From Xylogone sp. PMI_703 (lineage: Eukaryota > Ascomycota > Leotiomycetes): a stretch of 64,000 bases of DNA. Location: positions 1 to 64,000 of the forward strand of contig JAJTUQ010000018.1 in the NCBI GenBank assembly GCA_021399445.1, in the 5' to 3' direction. Positions 22,611 to 34,318 of the stretch are shown here, piece after piece. The translations under genes were made by a program, and so were the position numbers. Below the pieces are notes generated by a model. It was not told the DNA's origin. It saw only the letters and a program-made list of their open reading frames with translations, and did not search any database. Position 1 is the stretch's first letter; every line of letters begins with the position of its first letter.

Positions 22611-23438
22611 CGGCAATCACCTATATGCTTGGTTAATTGCTGGTTCTATCTGGTAGATACATGGGCACTAACCGCAACGCTCATCTAATCTATTGGAATT
22701 ATAAGTAACATACTGCATACTCAAATAGCAAAAGGCCTACCTAAATTCCACCGCTATAACATTCGGAGGACAGCGTTTGTGGGTTGTCTCGTATGTTGTA
22801 CACCACGCCCGAACAGTATACCTAACATGTCCGCATCGGAATTCCACTTGGGTATAGTCACACATGGCGCGAGATGTGGATTGACTAGTCTTGCAGTAAG
22901 GCATATAAATTGCGAACCATTTCGCCCGGCCATGCTGAGGATATGAGAGTTAAATAGGAACGTAGTATGCAAATGCCCTTGACTGTAACAAGGATATCGT
23001 AAACTAGGACGCCTCAATTGGAAAAACAAATGCTAATCCAAGTCATGCGAAATATTAATCGAAAATCACACCGTAACATCAAATTATTACTGCTCCATAA
23101 TCCTTATACGGATGACGGCCCATGAGGTTTGTATCCAATTCAAAGGTCGGGAAGGGGAACGGGCCAGGAAGTCCGTCCCTACCAACCCTGCAACGCTACT
23201 GCTGTTGGGAACGTTGATGGTAGTGTAGAACAGCCACTAGGCAATATGGATTACGTTCAAGAGTATATTAAATCAGCCGTGACAACCTGGACCGATTCTA
23301 TTGTTTGGCGGCCGGGTGGGGTGCATCTATTGGCAAGGGCGGCTAGAGCGGATGAAGCTAAGACCAAAACGGGGACCTGACTCAAGTCAGGTCTCCTTCC
23401 AAGTGCTATGGTTCCTCTCTCCTTTCTTCCCTCACGCA
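22611..23438. other. Region without a confident gene
   Basis: A plus-strand open frame at 23129-23380 (with GNVDGSVEQPLGNMDYVQEYI) has sensible composition but no recognised family and runs into the 5' side of the next gene. A minus frame at 22754-23029 looks random. Probably promoter and leader sequence of the 23439 gene. Confidence 0.35.
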
Positions 23439-25091
23439 ATGTTCTCATCAACTGAATTTCAATTTGGACATCGTTCAGCTAAGACCTCTTCAACCAAGAA
23501 AAAGGTTATTCAGTACTCTCTCCACCCAACTGAGGAAACTTCGATTAACTTTACAACAACCATTGATGACGAATGTTATAAAGTCCGCTTCGTTTTCAAA
23601 CCATTTCGTCGTAAATGTAATCTCACATATCACGAGTATGAGATACACTGTTCAACTCCTCAACGCGAATCTGAAGCGGGTATACGTAAGAGCGCAATTG
23701 TCGAAATTGCTCAAAAGTTATATGACCAACACTTTCTCAAAAACGCAGGTTACAAAATTGCTCTTTTGGAGACAGAGTAAGTATTTTTGAACAACGGCCA
23801 TGCTTTAGCCTTGTCTAATCGACATACACAGAGTGCAGATCTCTCTTGAAGACACCAACTTAGCGACTATCAAGAATTATGGCATCGAGGACGGCAAGCG
23901 CATGTCCAAGCGCTTGAAACTTGACCATGTAAAAGCTCTTGAAAAAGTTCAAGCTTCTTATGCCGAAGCCAAAAAAGCTTCCAAAATCAAGTCGCCATGG
24001 ATGCCAAAAGTAGAACTAGAATCCAATCACCAACAGATTCAACAGTGGGACCCATACGTCCTGCAGAAACAACACTTGACTGTGGCAGTCCTCAAGAGCG
24101 ATAAATTGGACAATATCTTGAATAATGTCCAACAGACCGTGAAGAGAGTGCCAACGGCAAAAGACTGGGAAACGCAGACGCAAACTTCTCAGCTCAGGCC
24201 AGCCGATATCTGCAATATCCTTCGGGTTACGTTTGGTTGTTCCGCGGCATCGAAGTCTCAGTATCAGCAATCGACTCTTCCTATTGATACACCGTACATC
24301 CTCAGGCTATCAGCCGCTTTCTGTCGGCATGCAGATGACCTCGATGATGACAAGATCGTTAATCAACGTGCAGCCTTAATTGCCCGATTAATCGGATTTG
24401 CTCTAATGCGCGTGCACGAGGTGGCCTCTTCAACTCCTCCCTCTGAAGTAAGTAATGATCTAGTATTTTAGCAATCCCGCTAACACCAAAAGGTTAACGT
24501 TTGGATGGATAAGTGTTTCACGGGCACTAGAGACAGGCATAAGCAATCTCGCAATTTCGTACGTGCCTGGTGTTGGATGATTGGAAAGTTGCAGGGGTGG
24601 AGGGGTCGTGATTTGGCGTTATATTTTTTCTTAGGTATGTTGAAATATATTGCACTCCCGAGCTTCAGGGCACTGTCCATAACGGAATACAGTTGGAAAG
24701 AGCGAGACATCATTCCGCACATTATGTCAGCCCAACTTTCCAGTCGCTCTTGGAGAATTGGTGTTGGGATTATCCGGGAAAGAATACTTCGAAGCCAACT
24801 CACAATTAGACTGGTCTCCGGGCATAGTCGAAATTGTGCGAGCACTACTTCCTTCCCATGTAGAGTACGCTCTTCCTTGATGTAGACGTACAAATCGCTA
24901 ATATTTGACGCAGGTCAATTGCAATCTGCCGAGCTTTAGGATGCGAAGATTCTTACCTAGATAAAATACCAAATTATGGTCTTGATACGATTTTACTTAG
25001 GACAACGTCAGATATGATAACGCTACGGAAATTGACTGGGTCGCAGTTACTCTTGGGCGATACGGATAAGTCAACCGAACGAAGTGAGTGA
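23439..25091 (+). CDS. Five-exon gene of unknown family, 481 aa
   Basis: ATG at 23439 (MFSSTEFQFGHRSAK). Exons 23439-23776, 23832-24447, 24493-24634, 24693-24864 and 24914-25091. Introns are 45-58 nt with GTAAGT, GTAAGT, GTATGT and GTACGC donors and CTAAT/CTAAC branch sites. The exons sum to 482 codons including the stop. The middle is rich in charged and helical sequence (KRMSKRLKLDHVKALEKVQASYAEAKKA written in part), with ALIARLIGFALMRVHEVA, FVRAWCWMIGKLQGWRGRDL and ICRALGCEDSYLDKIP further on. No signal peptide. I recognise no domain. Just after the stop, the next frame stays open to 25413, so a C-terminal extension may have been lost by a 4-base duplication (GTGAGTGA). Confidence 0.7.
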
Positions 25092-25413
25092 CGCTTTACA
25101 AGTCATCGAAGGAAACTTGACTATTAACCGTATAGATTTCAATGAATCGCAATCGACAACGGAAATTCGATATGATAATTTCCCTTCCCATAGTAATGAT
25201 GCACCACAGCCCCCATGCATTGAGCCACTCTTGAGTTCAGTTATGGCAGACAATATAAGGAGTGGAAACACTGGTTCTGTGGCGCACAATCGAGTAGGTG
25301 GCGAAAGCAATGGCGAAGTTCGTCAGAATACACACTATGTAATTTCTGGTCAAGAGCCGGAAAGCAGTGCAAGTCAAAATGCACAACATAAACGTAAGGG
25401 TGCGGACTCTTGA
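25084..25413 (+). pseudogene. Detached coding tail of the five-exon gene
   Basis: The frame reads SDALQVIEGNLTINRIDFNE and then a polar, low-complexity segment ending QHKRKGADS. It follows directly on the previous gene but one frame out, next to a tandem GTGA duplication at 25084-25091. Probably the former C-terminus. Confidence 0.45.
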
Positions 25414-25590
25414 TTACGGACAGAACTGACTGAAAGGCTCAATATAGATGGTCCTATGCTTTCAAGCCTTACTGCAAGAGACTGGGAAAACTTCGACGTT
25501 AGCATCTTCGAGCCAGTTCCCTTCGGGCAACAAACAGACTCCGAGCCTTTCCAGCCGGTTCCTTTCGAATCAATTTACCAATTTTAAGTA

Positions 25591-26158
25591 TCAAGCAGTC
25601 CATTCTGATACAAGAGCAAAGCCACCCCCCTTATTTGTATCGCACATTTGTGGCATGTCGTTTCCAACCAAGAGAGCATCACCACTCTCCAGGTCTAGGT
25701 TACTATTGATATCAAATCTCGGCAGCCCATTCTCACACGAAAGTGGGCCAAGCGCAAGAAAGGTCGTGACTGCCCCAAGCCCCGTGTTCTTTATTCGAGT
25801 CTCTCGTTTGCAGTAGAGCACAAGGAACGACCTTCCGAGTTTGGCATCTTTAGTCTCAAGAAACTCTGTGGCAAGTTTCTTTCCTTCATTCTGAGAAGCG
25901 TCAGGGCATCAAGATCCATTACGAGCTGGAAACAGGATCATCAAACGCTCCACTTACATTAAGGAAGTCCACTACCAACGCACTTGTGTTTTGAAGGTCT
26001 GGATGATTCAGGAAACTATCGAAGTTCAGGACCAAATCTAACTTCTTGTTTACCACCTCAGGATCCCGAGACTCCACGAACTTGGTCAGCTCTGTGTGTG
26101 CTGTATTTGCTACTATGCAACTGACCGACTTTCGAACAAGTCTTGGGGGAGCCATCAT
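25591..26158 (-). CDS. Unknown protein, two exons, 166 aa
   Basis: ATG at 26158 (MMAPPRLVRKS; a second ATG at 26155). Exon 1 26158-25958, intron 25891-25957 (GTAAGT donor, TTCTCAG acceptor), exon 2 25890-25591. Exon 1 has helical sequence (VVNKKLDLVLNFDSFLNHPDL). Exon 2 reads KLGRSFLVLYCKRETRIKN, then VTTFLALGPLSCENGLPRFD and ends FALVSEWTA. Likely soluble and globular. No family recognised. Convergent with the five-exon gene. Confidence 0.65.
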
Positions 26159-26885
26159 AAGAGAGTTCTATGAAGTCTTGAGAATTTTAGCGTATTTCCG
26201 ACCATGTGTTTTGTCCTTAGGCTATAAGGCATCAGTGGATATAATCACGTGTAATTAAAGCGGACATCGTCTTTGAAATCTGGAAATCATCAAATATTTA
26301 AAAAATTTCTTTAATTAAAATTAAATATAAGCTTTTTCGAGCCTTACTAGATTATTCAATACAGTAACTTACTGGAGCGTGGCCTGGTCATGTGAGAATA
26401 TCTGGAGCGGTATCGGCTAATGCCCTGCTTTCGGGATAATAATAACCCGCCGATCGTTTAGCGGAGCAGAGGATATCTTACCGCAGGACTTACTCCCCAC
26501 GCAAAATTATTTTCATCCTCCATTAATGCATCGAGCTTCTTACTGAGTTCAGACGCATCAGGGTCAAAATACGCTTCTACGGCAACTTCTGTTCGGGTCA
26601 GTTGGACCACATCAAGCAATCATGGCTTGGACCGTCGGTAGCTTTAACGTCGGTCTGGGAAATAAATCTCAGCGGCTGGTTCGGCAACCTTCATCCTTAG
26701 ATTGCCATTGCAAGTCTAGGACGTACAGCATCTTTGTGGCGTAATAACGCCAATATTAGAACATAAAATTCCTTTTGTATGGGTATACTATCAGTCATTA
26801 TTTAACTTTACGTTTTCCTACGAATTACCTTATTGATTTGATTTAATGTAAATAAGGTGTCTGTTAAATATTGTTTCACACCGTA
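26159..26885. other. AT-rich spacer, no gene seen
   Basis: A very AT-rich stretch lies at about 26280-26370. Nothing recognised. Confidence 0.4.
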
Positions 26886-28085
26886 ATGGATTTTATCGAA
26901 AGTGCAGCAAAGGCTCTCGAAGAGTTATTCGCTCCCTGGGTTATACCTGATATAATGGTGGATCCATTAATTCCTGTGCCTGATGATGTTCGGCTGCTCT
27001 TCAAATCTCTTGCCTCCAACCTTTCGGATGATCAGCGTTATCTCTTGGATTTCGGTAGAAGACAATTCGGAACAGACAAGCCTCACCATTGGGCCTTTCA
27101 CAATGCCGTATTCGACAATGAAGATGCTCTGCGGAGGTGGATAGAGAAGAAGATACCGATTTACAATGAGGAGACTGGGGAAGATGCATCGTTTGAAGAT
27201 GGACTGCAGAGCTTCCAGAACCTGATGGTAAGAGCAAACTCTCTTGGAGTTGGGTTGTTATTGACAATATAGATGACCTGCGATGAAAAGCTAAACGATC
27301 TACTCAAAGAAAATCGCTTGATGTTGCTCGAAGATACACTAAACTTGTAGCAACCCTTGATTCCGTTGACGGGGTGGTTGATATTGAATTGCTTGTCAAT
27401 CAAACCTACGATTTTGCCTTAGCATGCGTTGATAACCAAATCCGTCCGGATGGTTCGTTATCACGATTTTGGTTCACTCAAAGAGGATTAGCTGAGTAAG
27501 TATGCTTCGTCAGCTTAGCCTGATCACCACTAATACTAGCTTGTGTCCTCCAGAGCAGCTTTTACTTAGAACAAATTACTGAAGACCTCCAGAACGATAT
27601 GAGAAAGCGTGCCGATTAGCAACGGTATTGTATTTTGGTTTTCAAGTTCATGATAAATTGGAGAGTGTAAGTCCTTAACGGGTGCATTGATATGTAGACC
27701 ATCTAACCAAAATCACAGAACATTCCTCCCATGTACAGATTGTTCCGGAGCGAAAGAGATGAGAAACCAATCCGACGTGCTCGTCAGTTGTTTCTCAACT
27801 GCATCGAGCGTCTCTTCAAATTGAAGGATGAATTCAACCCACTACCTATATCGAAGCACTTAGGTACCTTTTTGCAGTACGCCAAGGAAAATTGTGTTCC
27901 ATTGCCTCGAGACGAAAAGAGTTGAAGGGGCACAGTTAACGATATTACGCAAAATTATGGAAGTTCTAGTTATACGTGAATTCCACTGGTCCTTCTCATG
28001 GATGCGTAGTGTACTTTTGTGCCATCCCAGCGCGCTAATGCAAAGTCAACAAGTACTGGTAAGATTTAGAATAGTACAGTATTAG
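26886..28085 (+). pseudogene. Decayed paralogue of the 31434-32608 gene
   Basis: ATG at 26886 (MDFIESAAKALEELFAPWVIP). Exon 26886-27227 and intron 27228-27272 are intact. Then frameshifts accumulate: one base missing at about 27341 before LVATLDSVDGVVDIELLVNQ, another in the CTTTTA at about 27557 before YLEQITED, and a further shift before ERYEKACRLATVLYFGFQ. Later blocks MYRLFRSERDEKPIRRARQLFL and SKHLGTFLQYAKENCVPLP still match the intact paralogue. Function unknown. Confidence 0.7.
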
Positions 28086-28356
28086 AGTGGTTAGAATCGA
28101 TGATGATCCAGAACATTCGATCCAAGCCGTTCCTCTATTATTAGCGTTAATGCCCGTGGCCTAGATGACTCCACCAACGGGTGGCTGTTGTAGCCTAGCG
28201 ATAGGAAACTTAGGCGTCGAAGTCCCTCCGATGTTTTGCCGTTCACGGAAAAAGCACATCGCGGCGCGGCCAAAGTTTAGTCCGATCCAACATAAAGCTC
28301 CCACGCCTCGCGGTTACCTTCTCACTGACTCCTTTAGCACTTTTCTCCATTATTCC

Positions 28357-29391
28357 ATGGAGTCATCACCAGCATCGCCATCGACATGGCCCTCTCCACC
28401 CCTCGCAGCCTTGTCTATATACCAACTCGCTCAACTGAATTGCCGAGAACAGCTTCTCATTGATCCTTTGTACTGGACCAATCGCCATATCTCGCTCCTA
28501 CAATGTTATTTTGAGAATCCCTCTCTGGCGCAATCATCACCACAGTCACAGACAGACTTCACTGACACACCACCTAACGAAGGTCCTAGCAAAAAGCTTA
28601 TTGGTTATGTCAAGCGACTTCGTTCTGGCTCCCAATCTTTTTGGCGAGATATCGGCATATGTGGCATTCTTGCAGATCCCGGGTGTCCATTTACATCTCT
28701 GTCAGTCTTCAGATTATTTCAACATACTCTTATTTTCGTTTTTCTAATTTATAACCATTGTAGAAATGATCTTAATTTCTATTTCGATCAACGATGCATC
28801 AGAACCCTCTCCTGCATTGTCTTCTATCTTGGAGACGACCCTAATGCCGCAGCTAAAGGGCACTTGCCTCCCATAGCTGCATTCATCGATTGTTCCGATA
28901 TCAAGCGCCTACGCACCAACAGTTTTAATAAACGTTACCCTAGACGGTTTAGCAAACCCACATCTTCTCTGATCGCACTCCAGCTCAAGAAAATTATCCC
29001 TCCAGAACCTCTACACGACCCATACATAGTTGCGGTCTTGATAAGCTTAGCACACCAACAACGTTATGTTGCCGAACTAAATGGGAAAAGAATGCACGTT
29101 GATCCGTTCTTGGTAAGGTTTCTAATTTCGTGGATCTTATATTTTATACTAAGTGTTTCCATTTAGTCCCAAGTATTAGTGAGCAACGATAAGCAAAATC
29201 TCCATCTATTCACTGCAGATATCTCCTCCTCCTTTCTTCACAAACTCGATTTTCCTGCCCTTCCTCCTCCAGGTTCTGTACCACCAATTGTCTCGATTCG
29301 ACATACTATGATCCCGTATACACCGTTCAGAACTTTCAGACAGCGCCTCTTGCAGCACCTCCTTCCTACATTTAATAACCACAATAACTAA
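28357..29391 (+). CDS. Conserved fungal hypothetical protein, two exons, 326 aa
   Basis: ATG at 28357 (MESSPASPSTWPSPP). Exon 1 28357-29112, intron 29113-29166 (GTAAGG donor, CATTTAG acceptor), exon 2 29167-29391. The order of blocks (YWTNRHISLLQCYFENP, SFWRDIGICGILAD, LQLKKIIPPEPLHDPYIVAV, LHLFTADISSSFLHKLDFP, IRHTMIPYTPFRTFRQRLL) is that of a family I recall as frequent and unnamed in Eurotiales genomes. No domain name known. The gene is convergent with the next one, only 49 bases apart. Confidence 0.78.
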
Positions 29392-29440
29392 AGAAAAGGG
29401 CACACAATCGACGTGAGGCCGAACAAACGAAAATGAAAAT

Positions 29441-30703
29441 TCACTCTTCCATGTCCATGAGGTCTCCCACATCCTCCGAGTCCTCTGAATCATGTAGGTC
29501 GGTGTCGGCTATAGTAGCATCCGCCCAGGCTACTAAGGCCAAAAGATGACGCACAAAATACTTACGGTCAATCTGCCTACTTACGTCAAACCAGTTTGTG
29601 GAGTGAATCTGCAGATAGGTAGCTATATTAGCATTTTCGTCGGTAGGGTCAAGTGTCTTGAAATAACGGACGAATGCTTTTGTAAACTTCAAATGGAAAA
29701 ATTTAATATGTTGCTTGACTGCAACAATGAAGACTAGACTAAGAGTGGTGTTAGCTTGGAGTGCAGTCAGATGATAAGAAATAAGAAATAGGGATAACAG
29801 AAAACAACTTAACTTATTCTCCGAGATGCGGGGCACCTCAGAGAGCCTTAATGCAAGCGCCTCTCCAACTATTTGCGCCAAGAGCTCATTAGAGATGGTT
29901 GGTCTGCCTTCACTTATTTCCTGGAAGCTACGCTTAGCTTCTAATATTGCCACTTGGACGGTCTTTCTCGGAGTTATAAGCTTCATTCCGCCATCATCAA
30001 TAGCTTCTAATCGCTTGTCTCCCCCTGTGTATATATATGCAAGCCGCTCGTCGCGATACTGGACAAAAAACGATTCCTTGTCCAGTGGCTGACTGTAGTT
30101 GAGCACACATCGTATAAGGCAACTCAGAAACCGGATTGTGAAATCTTCCACCAGCGGCGCTGATGATTTCTCCGTGTACCCAAGGCTTGAAGGCGCTGAA
30201 GACGCCGTGTTGGGCCTATCTAATGGGCTGCTGCTAATCTGGAATCCCGCGGATGAAACATATTCGTCGCGATCTGGCTGTCTCCTTTCCCGGACCGGTC
30301 TTTCAGAAGTCATAGTACGGGCACCACCGCCGTCTTGCTGCAGTAAGGGTGCCAGGGCGGCCCAGACATACCCAAGACTCTCGGGTTGGTAGCTACGAAC
30401 GATCTGAATCTCCGCCATTTGTCGCAACTGGGCTGGCTCTTCTCTTGGACCCTGTATCAGACTGTTGATGCACGGATGAAGACTATCTTCTTTTGCTGAA
30501 CGAATCTGGTCAGCCAGGAGAGGAAGGATATCGCTCGGTTGCCTACAGATAACTCTGCAGGCAAACAGTTGTAGGACACCCCAATAACTGGCACCAGTTT
30601 CCCAGTAGTTTGATTGCTGTAGAGCTGCAAAGCTCAATGCTTCTTGAGATGATGCAGCCTCGATAAAGTCCCTCCGGGTTCTAATGGTGTCGTAGTATGC
30701 CAT
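29441..30703 (-). CDS. Conserved fungal protein with possible PD-(D/E)XK nuclease-like core
   Basis: I prefer the ATG at 30703 (MAYYDTIRTRRDFIEAA) over upstream non-ATG starts. Residues 1-120 hold the conserved N-terminal block (SYWGVLQLFACRVICRQP, SLGYVWAALAPLLQQ). A variable Ser-rich linker follows, then IRFLSCLIRCVLNY and a core IDDGGMKL...VQVAILEAKRSF. The D...ExK spacing suggests a restriction-endonuclease-like fold, as proposed for similar fungal proteins; this is inference. A 75-nt segment 29739-29813 has GTTAAG, CTAAC and TTAG signals and is divisible by three. It is probably an intron that, if retained, leaves the frame open. The tail is acidic (DLHDSEDSEDVGD). Confidence 0.72.
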   Translation of the reverse strand: MAYYDTIRTRRDFIEAASSQEALSFAALQQSNYWETGASYWGVLQLFACRVICRQPSDILPLLADQIRSAKEDSLHPCINSLIQGPREEPAQLRQMAEIQIVRSYQPESLGYVWAALAPLLQQDGGGARTMTSERPVRERRQPDRDEYVSSAGFQISSSPLDRPNTASSAPSSLGYTEKSSAPLVEDFTIRFLSCLIRCVLNYSQPLDKESFFVQYRDERLAYIYTGGDKRLEAIDDGGMKLITPRKTVQVAILEAKRSFQEISEGRPTISNELLAQIVGEALALRLSEVPRISENKLSCFLLSLFLISYHLTALQANTTLSLVFIVAVKQHIKFFHLKFTKAFVRYFKTLDPTDENANIATYLQIHSTNWFDVSRQIDRKYFVRHLLALVAWADATIADTDLHDSEDSEDVGDLMDMEE

Positions 30704-31433
30704 TATTGATAAGAAGTTTAAGACAAAGAATGACAATGTAATCAATAATTGAGGAGGAAAGAGATATGTGTACAGTTAGCAAATAGAAACTAACAGAAGA
30801 AATGTATGGATAAAGCTAATAAATCTTGCTTTTGCAACCCCTCAAGTGGGAGAAATCGCACGATATATATATATATATATATCTCAGAAATTAATCGGTT
30901 AGGCGACTCTTGATAATCTAACACTTCCCACGAGAAAGTGTGCCCCACTTCATGCTGCGCCCATAACCAACAAACTCTTAGCCACTAAAAATATAACCGT
31001 TAGAAGGTATAGCAAGGCATCCATTTCTACCAGGCGGTTATCACAGCGTGCTAATGCAGTATTTGCTCGTTTAGGGTTGTAGATGCTTAGTGTTCTAAGA
31101 TCTATTGGATAATCGGCCCCGGAGGCTGTTGTGTGTAACGTGGGGATTCTAATATGTAACATTACAAGGCTCCGCGTAAGGCTAGCGTCACATTCTATCA
31201 GGATTTACCCGCGTCAGAGGCCAGACCGCGATAGTTAGGCTACTGTACGTGATATTGTCCTCAATAAATTTCAAATTTTAAAATGCAAGTCTTATTATAC
31301 TTTACTTTTATCAACTGTCCTCGGTATCAATCCAATTACTCGAAAACTACCTACAACGACTGGCAAGTAGTAAAATCGGTGGTAAGTATATAGCAACTAA
31401 GTAATCATGTAACATACTGCAAAGCCGCTTGCA
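30704..31433. other. Spacer with an (AT)n run and a weak small ORF
   Basis: A dinucleotide AT run lies at about 30864-30882. A minus frame 30950-31162 (ATG at 31162, 70 codons) ends with a hydrophobic helix (ALLYLLTVIFLVAKSLLVM) and could be a small tail-anchored protein, but nothing else supports it. Confidence 0.35.
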
Positions 31434-32608
31434 TTAGCAACTATTGCTCTCGCATTCCTTATCTGGATCCCATTCCTCTGGCACTATGACACACCATTTT
31501 TCTGCATACTGCAAATAATTATCCAAATACTTCGGAATTGATAGGTTTTCGTATTTATCCTTCATCTCATAAAGACGTATAACGTTTCCCAAAAACAATT
31601 TACGAACCTGTCGGAGGGGTTGCTCATCTCTTTCGCTTCTGGGTAATCGGTATATGGGGAGAATGCTCTAGGTACCAGTCAGATTGCTTATACTAGAATG
31701 CTAGTTGAAAAAGCCTACACTCTGTAATCCATCATGTATTTTAAGGCCGAAATATATCACAGTTGCTAATCGAAACGCCTGCTCATACTTTATTGGCGTT
31801 TCAAGATTCTCAATCAATCGTTGTAGTTCAGAACTACTCTGTAGAACACTAATCTGAATCAGCAACTGTTGTGTTAAGATGAATCCGGTAAGATTACTCA
31901 GCTACTCCTCTTTGGGTCATCCAGAAGCACGACAAAGGACGATTGAAAGAACTTGTCATGTCATTGATGCATGCCAAGGCAAAGTCGTAAGTCTGATTGA
32001 CAAGCAGCTTAATTGGAGTATTGGCAGAAATGTCAATCGATCTGAGAGAAGCTGTAAGTTGGTAATATGTCTGAGCAACATTCAGTGACATCCCGTTTCC
32101 TTTGAGAAGATCGCTCAACCTTTTCTGGCAAATCTCCTGTATCTACTGTTAACAAACATATCTATTTCAAAAGATCTCCATGTATACCAAGAATTCCTTC
32201 AAAACCGTTAATCCTTCTTCGAGAGATACGTCGTCTCCAGTCTCGTTGGTATAAACCCGTGTCATATCCTCTATCCATCCTCGTACAGTACTTTCATTTC
32301 CAAACACTGCATTGTGAAAGGTCCAAGGAAGGACTGCTCCTTCAAATTGCCGTTTAGCAAGGTTTAAAACATAACGCTGATTTTCTGTGAGCTCGGAAGC
32401 AATGGCCGTAAAGTGTGGACGGATATTGTCGGGGAGAGAAATTGATCGGTCAACAATTATATCTGGTATGACCCAGGGGGCGAATAAGCTTTCGAGCGCT
32501 TTTGCAACATTATCAACGTTGTTATCACGTAGTCGCCGAGTTCGTGTTATATCCTGTTTGAATTAACATTAGAACGAGAGGAGTTGCGATTGAAGTACTA
32601 ACCAACAT
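31434..32608 (-). CDS. Unknown multi-exon protein, less degraded copy of an inverted paralogous pair
   Basis: ATG at 32608 with a mini-exon (ATG TTG), intron 32554-32602, exon 32553-32188, intron 32125-32187, exon 32124-31898. Further exons run down to a stop at 31434; the junction near 31865-31897 is uncertain. Blocks are ALESLFAPWVIPDIIVD, WTFHNAVFGNESTVRGWIED, LLVNQTYDFALACIND, SCFWMTQRGVAE, AFRLATVIYFGLKIHDGL, IYRLPRSERDEQPLRQVRKL and YLQYAEKWCVIVPEEWDPD. Each block has a counterpart in the decayed copy at 26886-28085. Mostly helical, soluble, no known domain. Confidence 0.62.
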
Positions 32609-33602
32609 CTTCGTCACAGAATGATGTTAGGAGCATGAAGTCTGTGCCATTGAGACAGAAGATGTAAATATAGGAGTCTGCACTTCTATTGTACGATCAT
32701 GATCGAAGCTGTACCAGGAAAATCGCGTCACCAAGAATCACCTCCACTTTGGCATGTAGTTAGGACACTAAAACCAATAACATGGAGGAAATTATTCATG
32801 GCACTATCTAAACTGGTGCGAGTAAATGTACTCAAGTCACGTCTCCCAATTGTACATTGCATTCTAGACGTTTCTGCTCACTATGCCGGGTATTCTCGTC
32901 TTCTCGGAGTAGTAGTCTCCATCTGCGAGACAGTCTTGCTGTGGGAAGGAATTCGATCATCGTGGGAGCCATAGTCAGGAAGTGAAGAGTATCCGCCCCA
33001 AGTAGAGCCTGACTGCAGCTTTCGTTGGCCGCAAGTTGTCAAGTCGTTAGTGTAGATGGGGTTGGCAACATGGAATCACGAGACTGGCAGAACGACTAAC
33101 CTAAATTTGCACTAGTCTCAAAATTGACAACGTCTAACCTTGGCCATGAATGCTTGCTCTATGATTTTGTATGTTTTAATGAAACTACCCAGCCTGTTTT
33201 CTATAATCCTACTAGCGAAAATAGTAAAGTAAGGCGCTCCTTACAATTTCTACGATGGATGTTGTATTTACTGGCAAGTCAGAATCCATTTGAGAGGATA
33301 TCAAACTTCTCTGGAAGCCAGAGCCCATGTGCGGATTCACCATAAGATAAGCGGCAAGTTTGGAAATATTCAGCTGCATGGTACAACTATAGAAGTGCAG
33401 ATATACGATCAATCCTAGCCGCACGCCAACAGAGTTTTATTTCTCGCTGGTACAGGATTTTCCTCAGCGGGATTTAACAGTCACTAACGTGCGCAAGGCA
33501 GGCTTCCATTTTGAACCCAACAAATAGTACGCGACATTCTTCCTCCACGCCCCCTGACTCGCTATACCTATCCTGGAACAACAACAGCCCTGTTACATTG
33601 GC
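32609..33602. other. No confident gene
   Basis: Short plus-strand frames at 32699-32974 and 33124-33345 lack recognisable features and splice support. Confidence 0.35.
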
Positions 33603-34231
33603 TTGCCGAATCTGATATCTGTCGAAACCTTGGGCTTCGTTATGTCGGTGAATAGTGAAGGAGACTATTTATTTGTAGAATCCGATAAAAAACTGCAAAG
33701 TTTAGCTGAGACAGCTGGAAATGAGACCAGAGAGGAGGCTCTTGCTGCACCAGAGGCATCTGAAACGCCTGTCTCCAAATTGACGTCTACTCCTGGTTGC
33801 GAAGAAGTTATCTCCGAATACTATAAGACCTATCATAAGGTTAGCGTCGAGCCTTCTCTTGGATCCAAAGTTAACGAACAAGGCAGAAGCATTCCGTCAC
33901 AGAAGCGTTTGACTATCAAAATATCGAGACGTATTATAAGCCGGAGGTCTTTGCGTGGAAACGGGGCCCAATCTGGATCAGACCCAGTCACTTTGCTGTG
34001 GTGATCCCCCTTTTTGAGTTTGGAAGTCCAAAGATTATCCTTACTGGCAAGGAAAGACCGAATCATCCTCCCGGTCGAGAAGAGCCTATTGGCCAAGGAA
34101 AACAGCGCTCAAAATATAATATAGCATGGCAGCCGGGGTCGATTCACTACTGTGGCGGAGATGTTTCTCTTGACATGACTGGAGGTGGTAAGGCAGTCTT
34201 TATTTTCTTGTTGTTCAAGATAAAGCGGTAG
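33603..34231 (+). pseudogene. Broken conserved gene
   Basis: The first frame (33603-34004) is polar and acidic (NETREEALAAPEASETPVSK). From about 33890 coding character moves to another frame reading AFDYQNIETYYKPEVFAWKR, then PIWIRPSHFAVVIPLFEFGS, LTGKERPNHPPGREEPIG and GSIHYCGGDVSLDMTGGGK, to a stop at 34229-34231. A TAA in the second frame near 33872 means they cannot simply be one uninterrupted frame. The second part looks like a conserved globular domain, but I cannot name it. No ATG begins the first frame. Confidence 0.5.
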
Positions 34232-34318
34232 ATATTTGCTTTCTGCGAATTCAAGTGCCAGATTTGCTCCGGCACTTTTGACTGGAGCGTCTTCGTCGTG
34301 TTCCTGATCGCTGGTACT

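Noticed and set aside
23129..23380. Separate gene upstream of the five-exon gene
   Set aside because: No recognised family, no ATG in a convincing position, and it overlaps the likely leader of the next gene.
30864..30882. Functional role for the AT dinucleotide run
   Set aside because: Simple-sequence repeat of a common type in intergenic DNA, with no supporting context.
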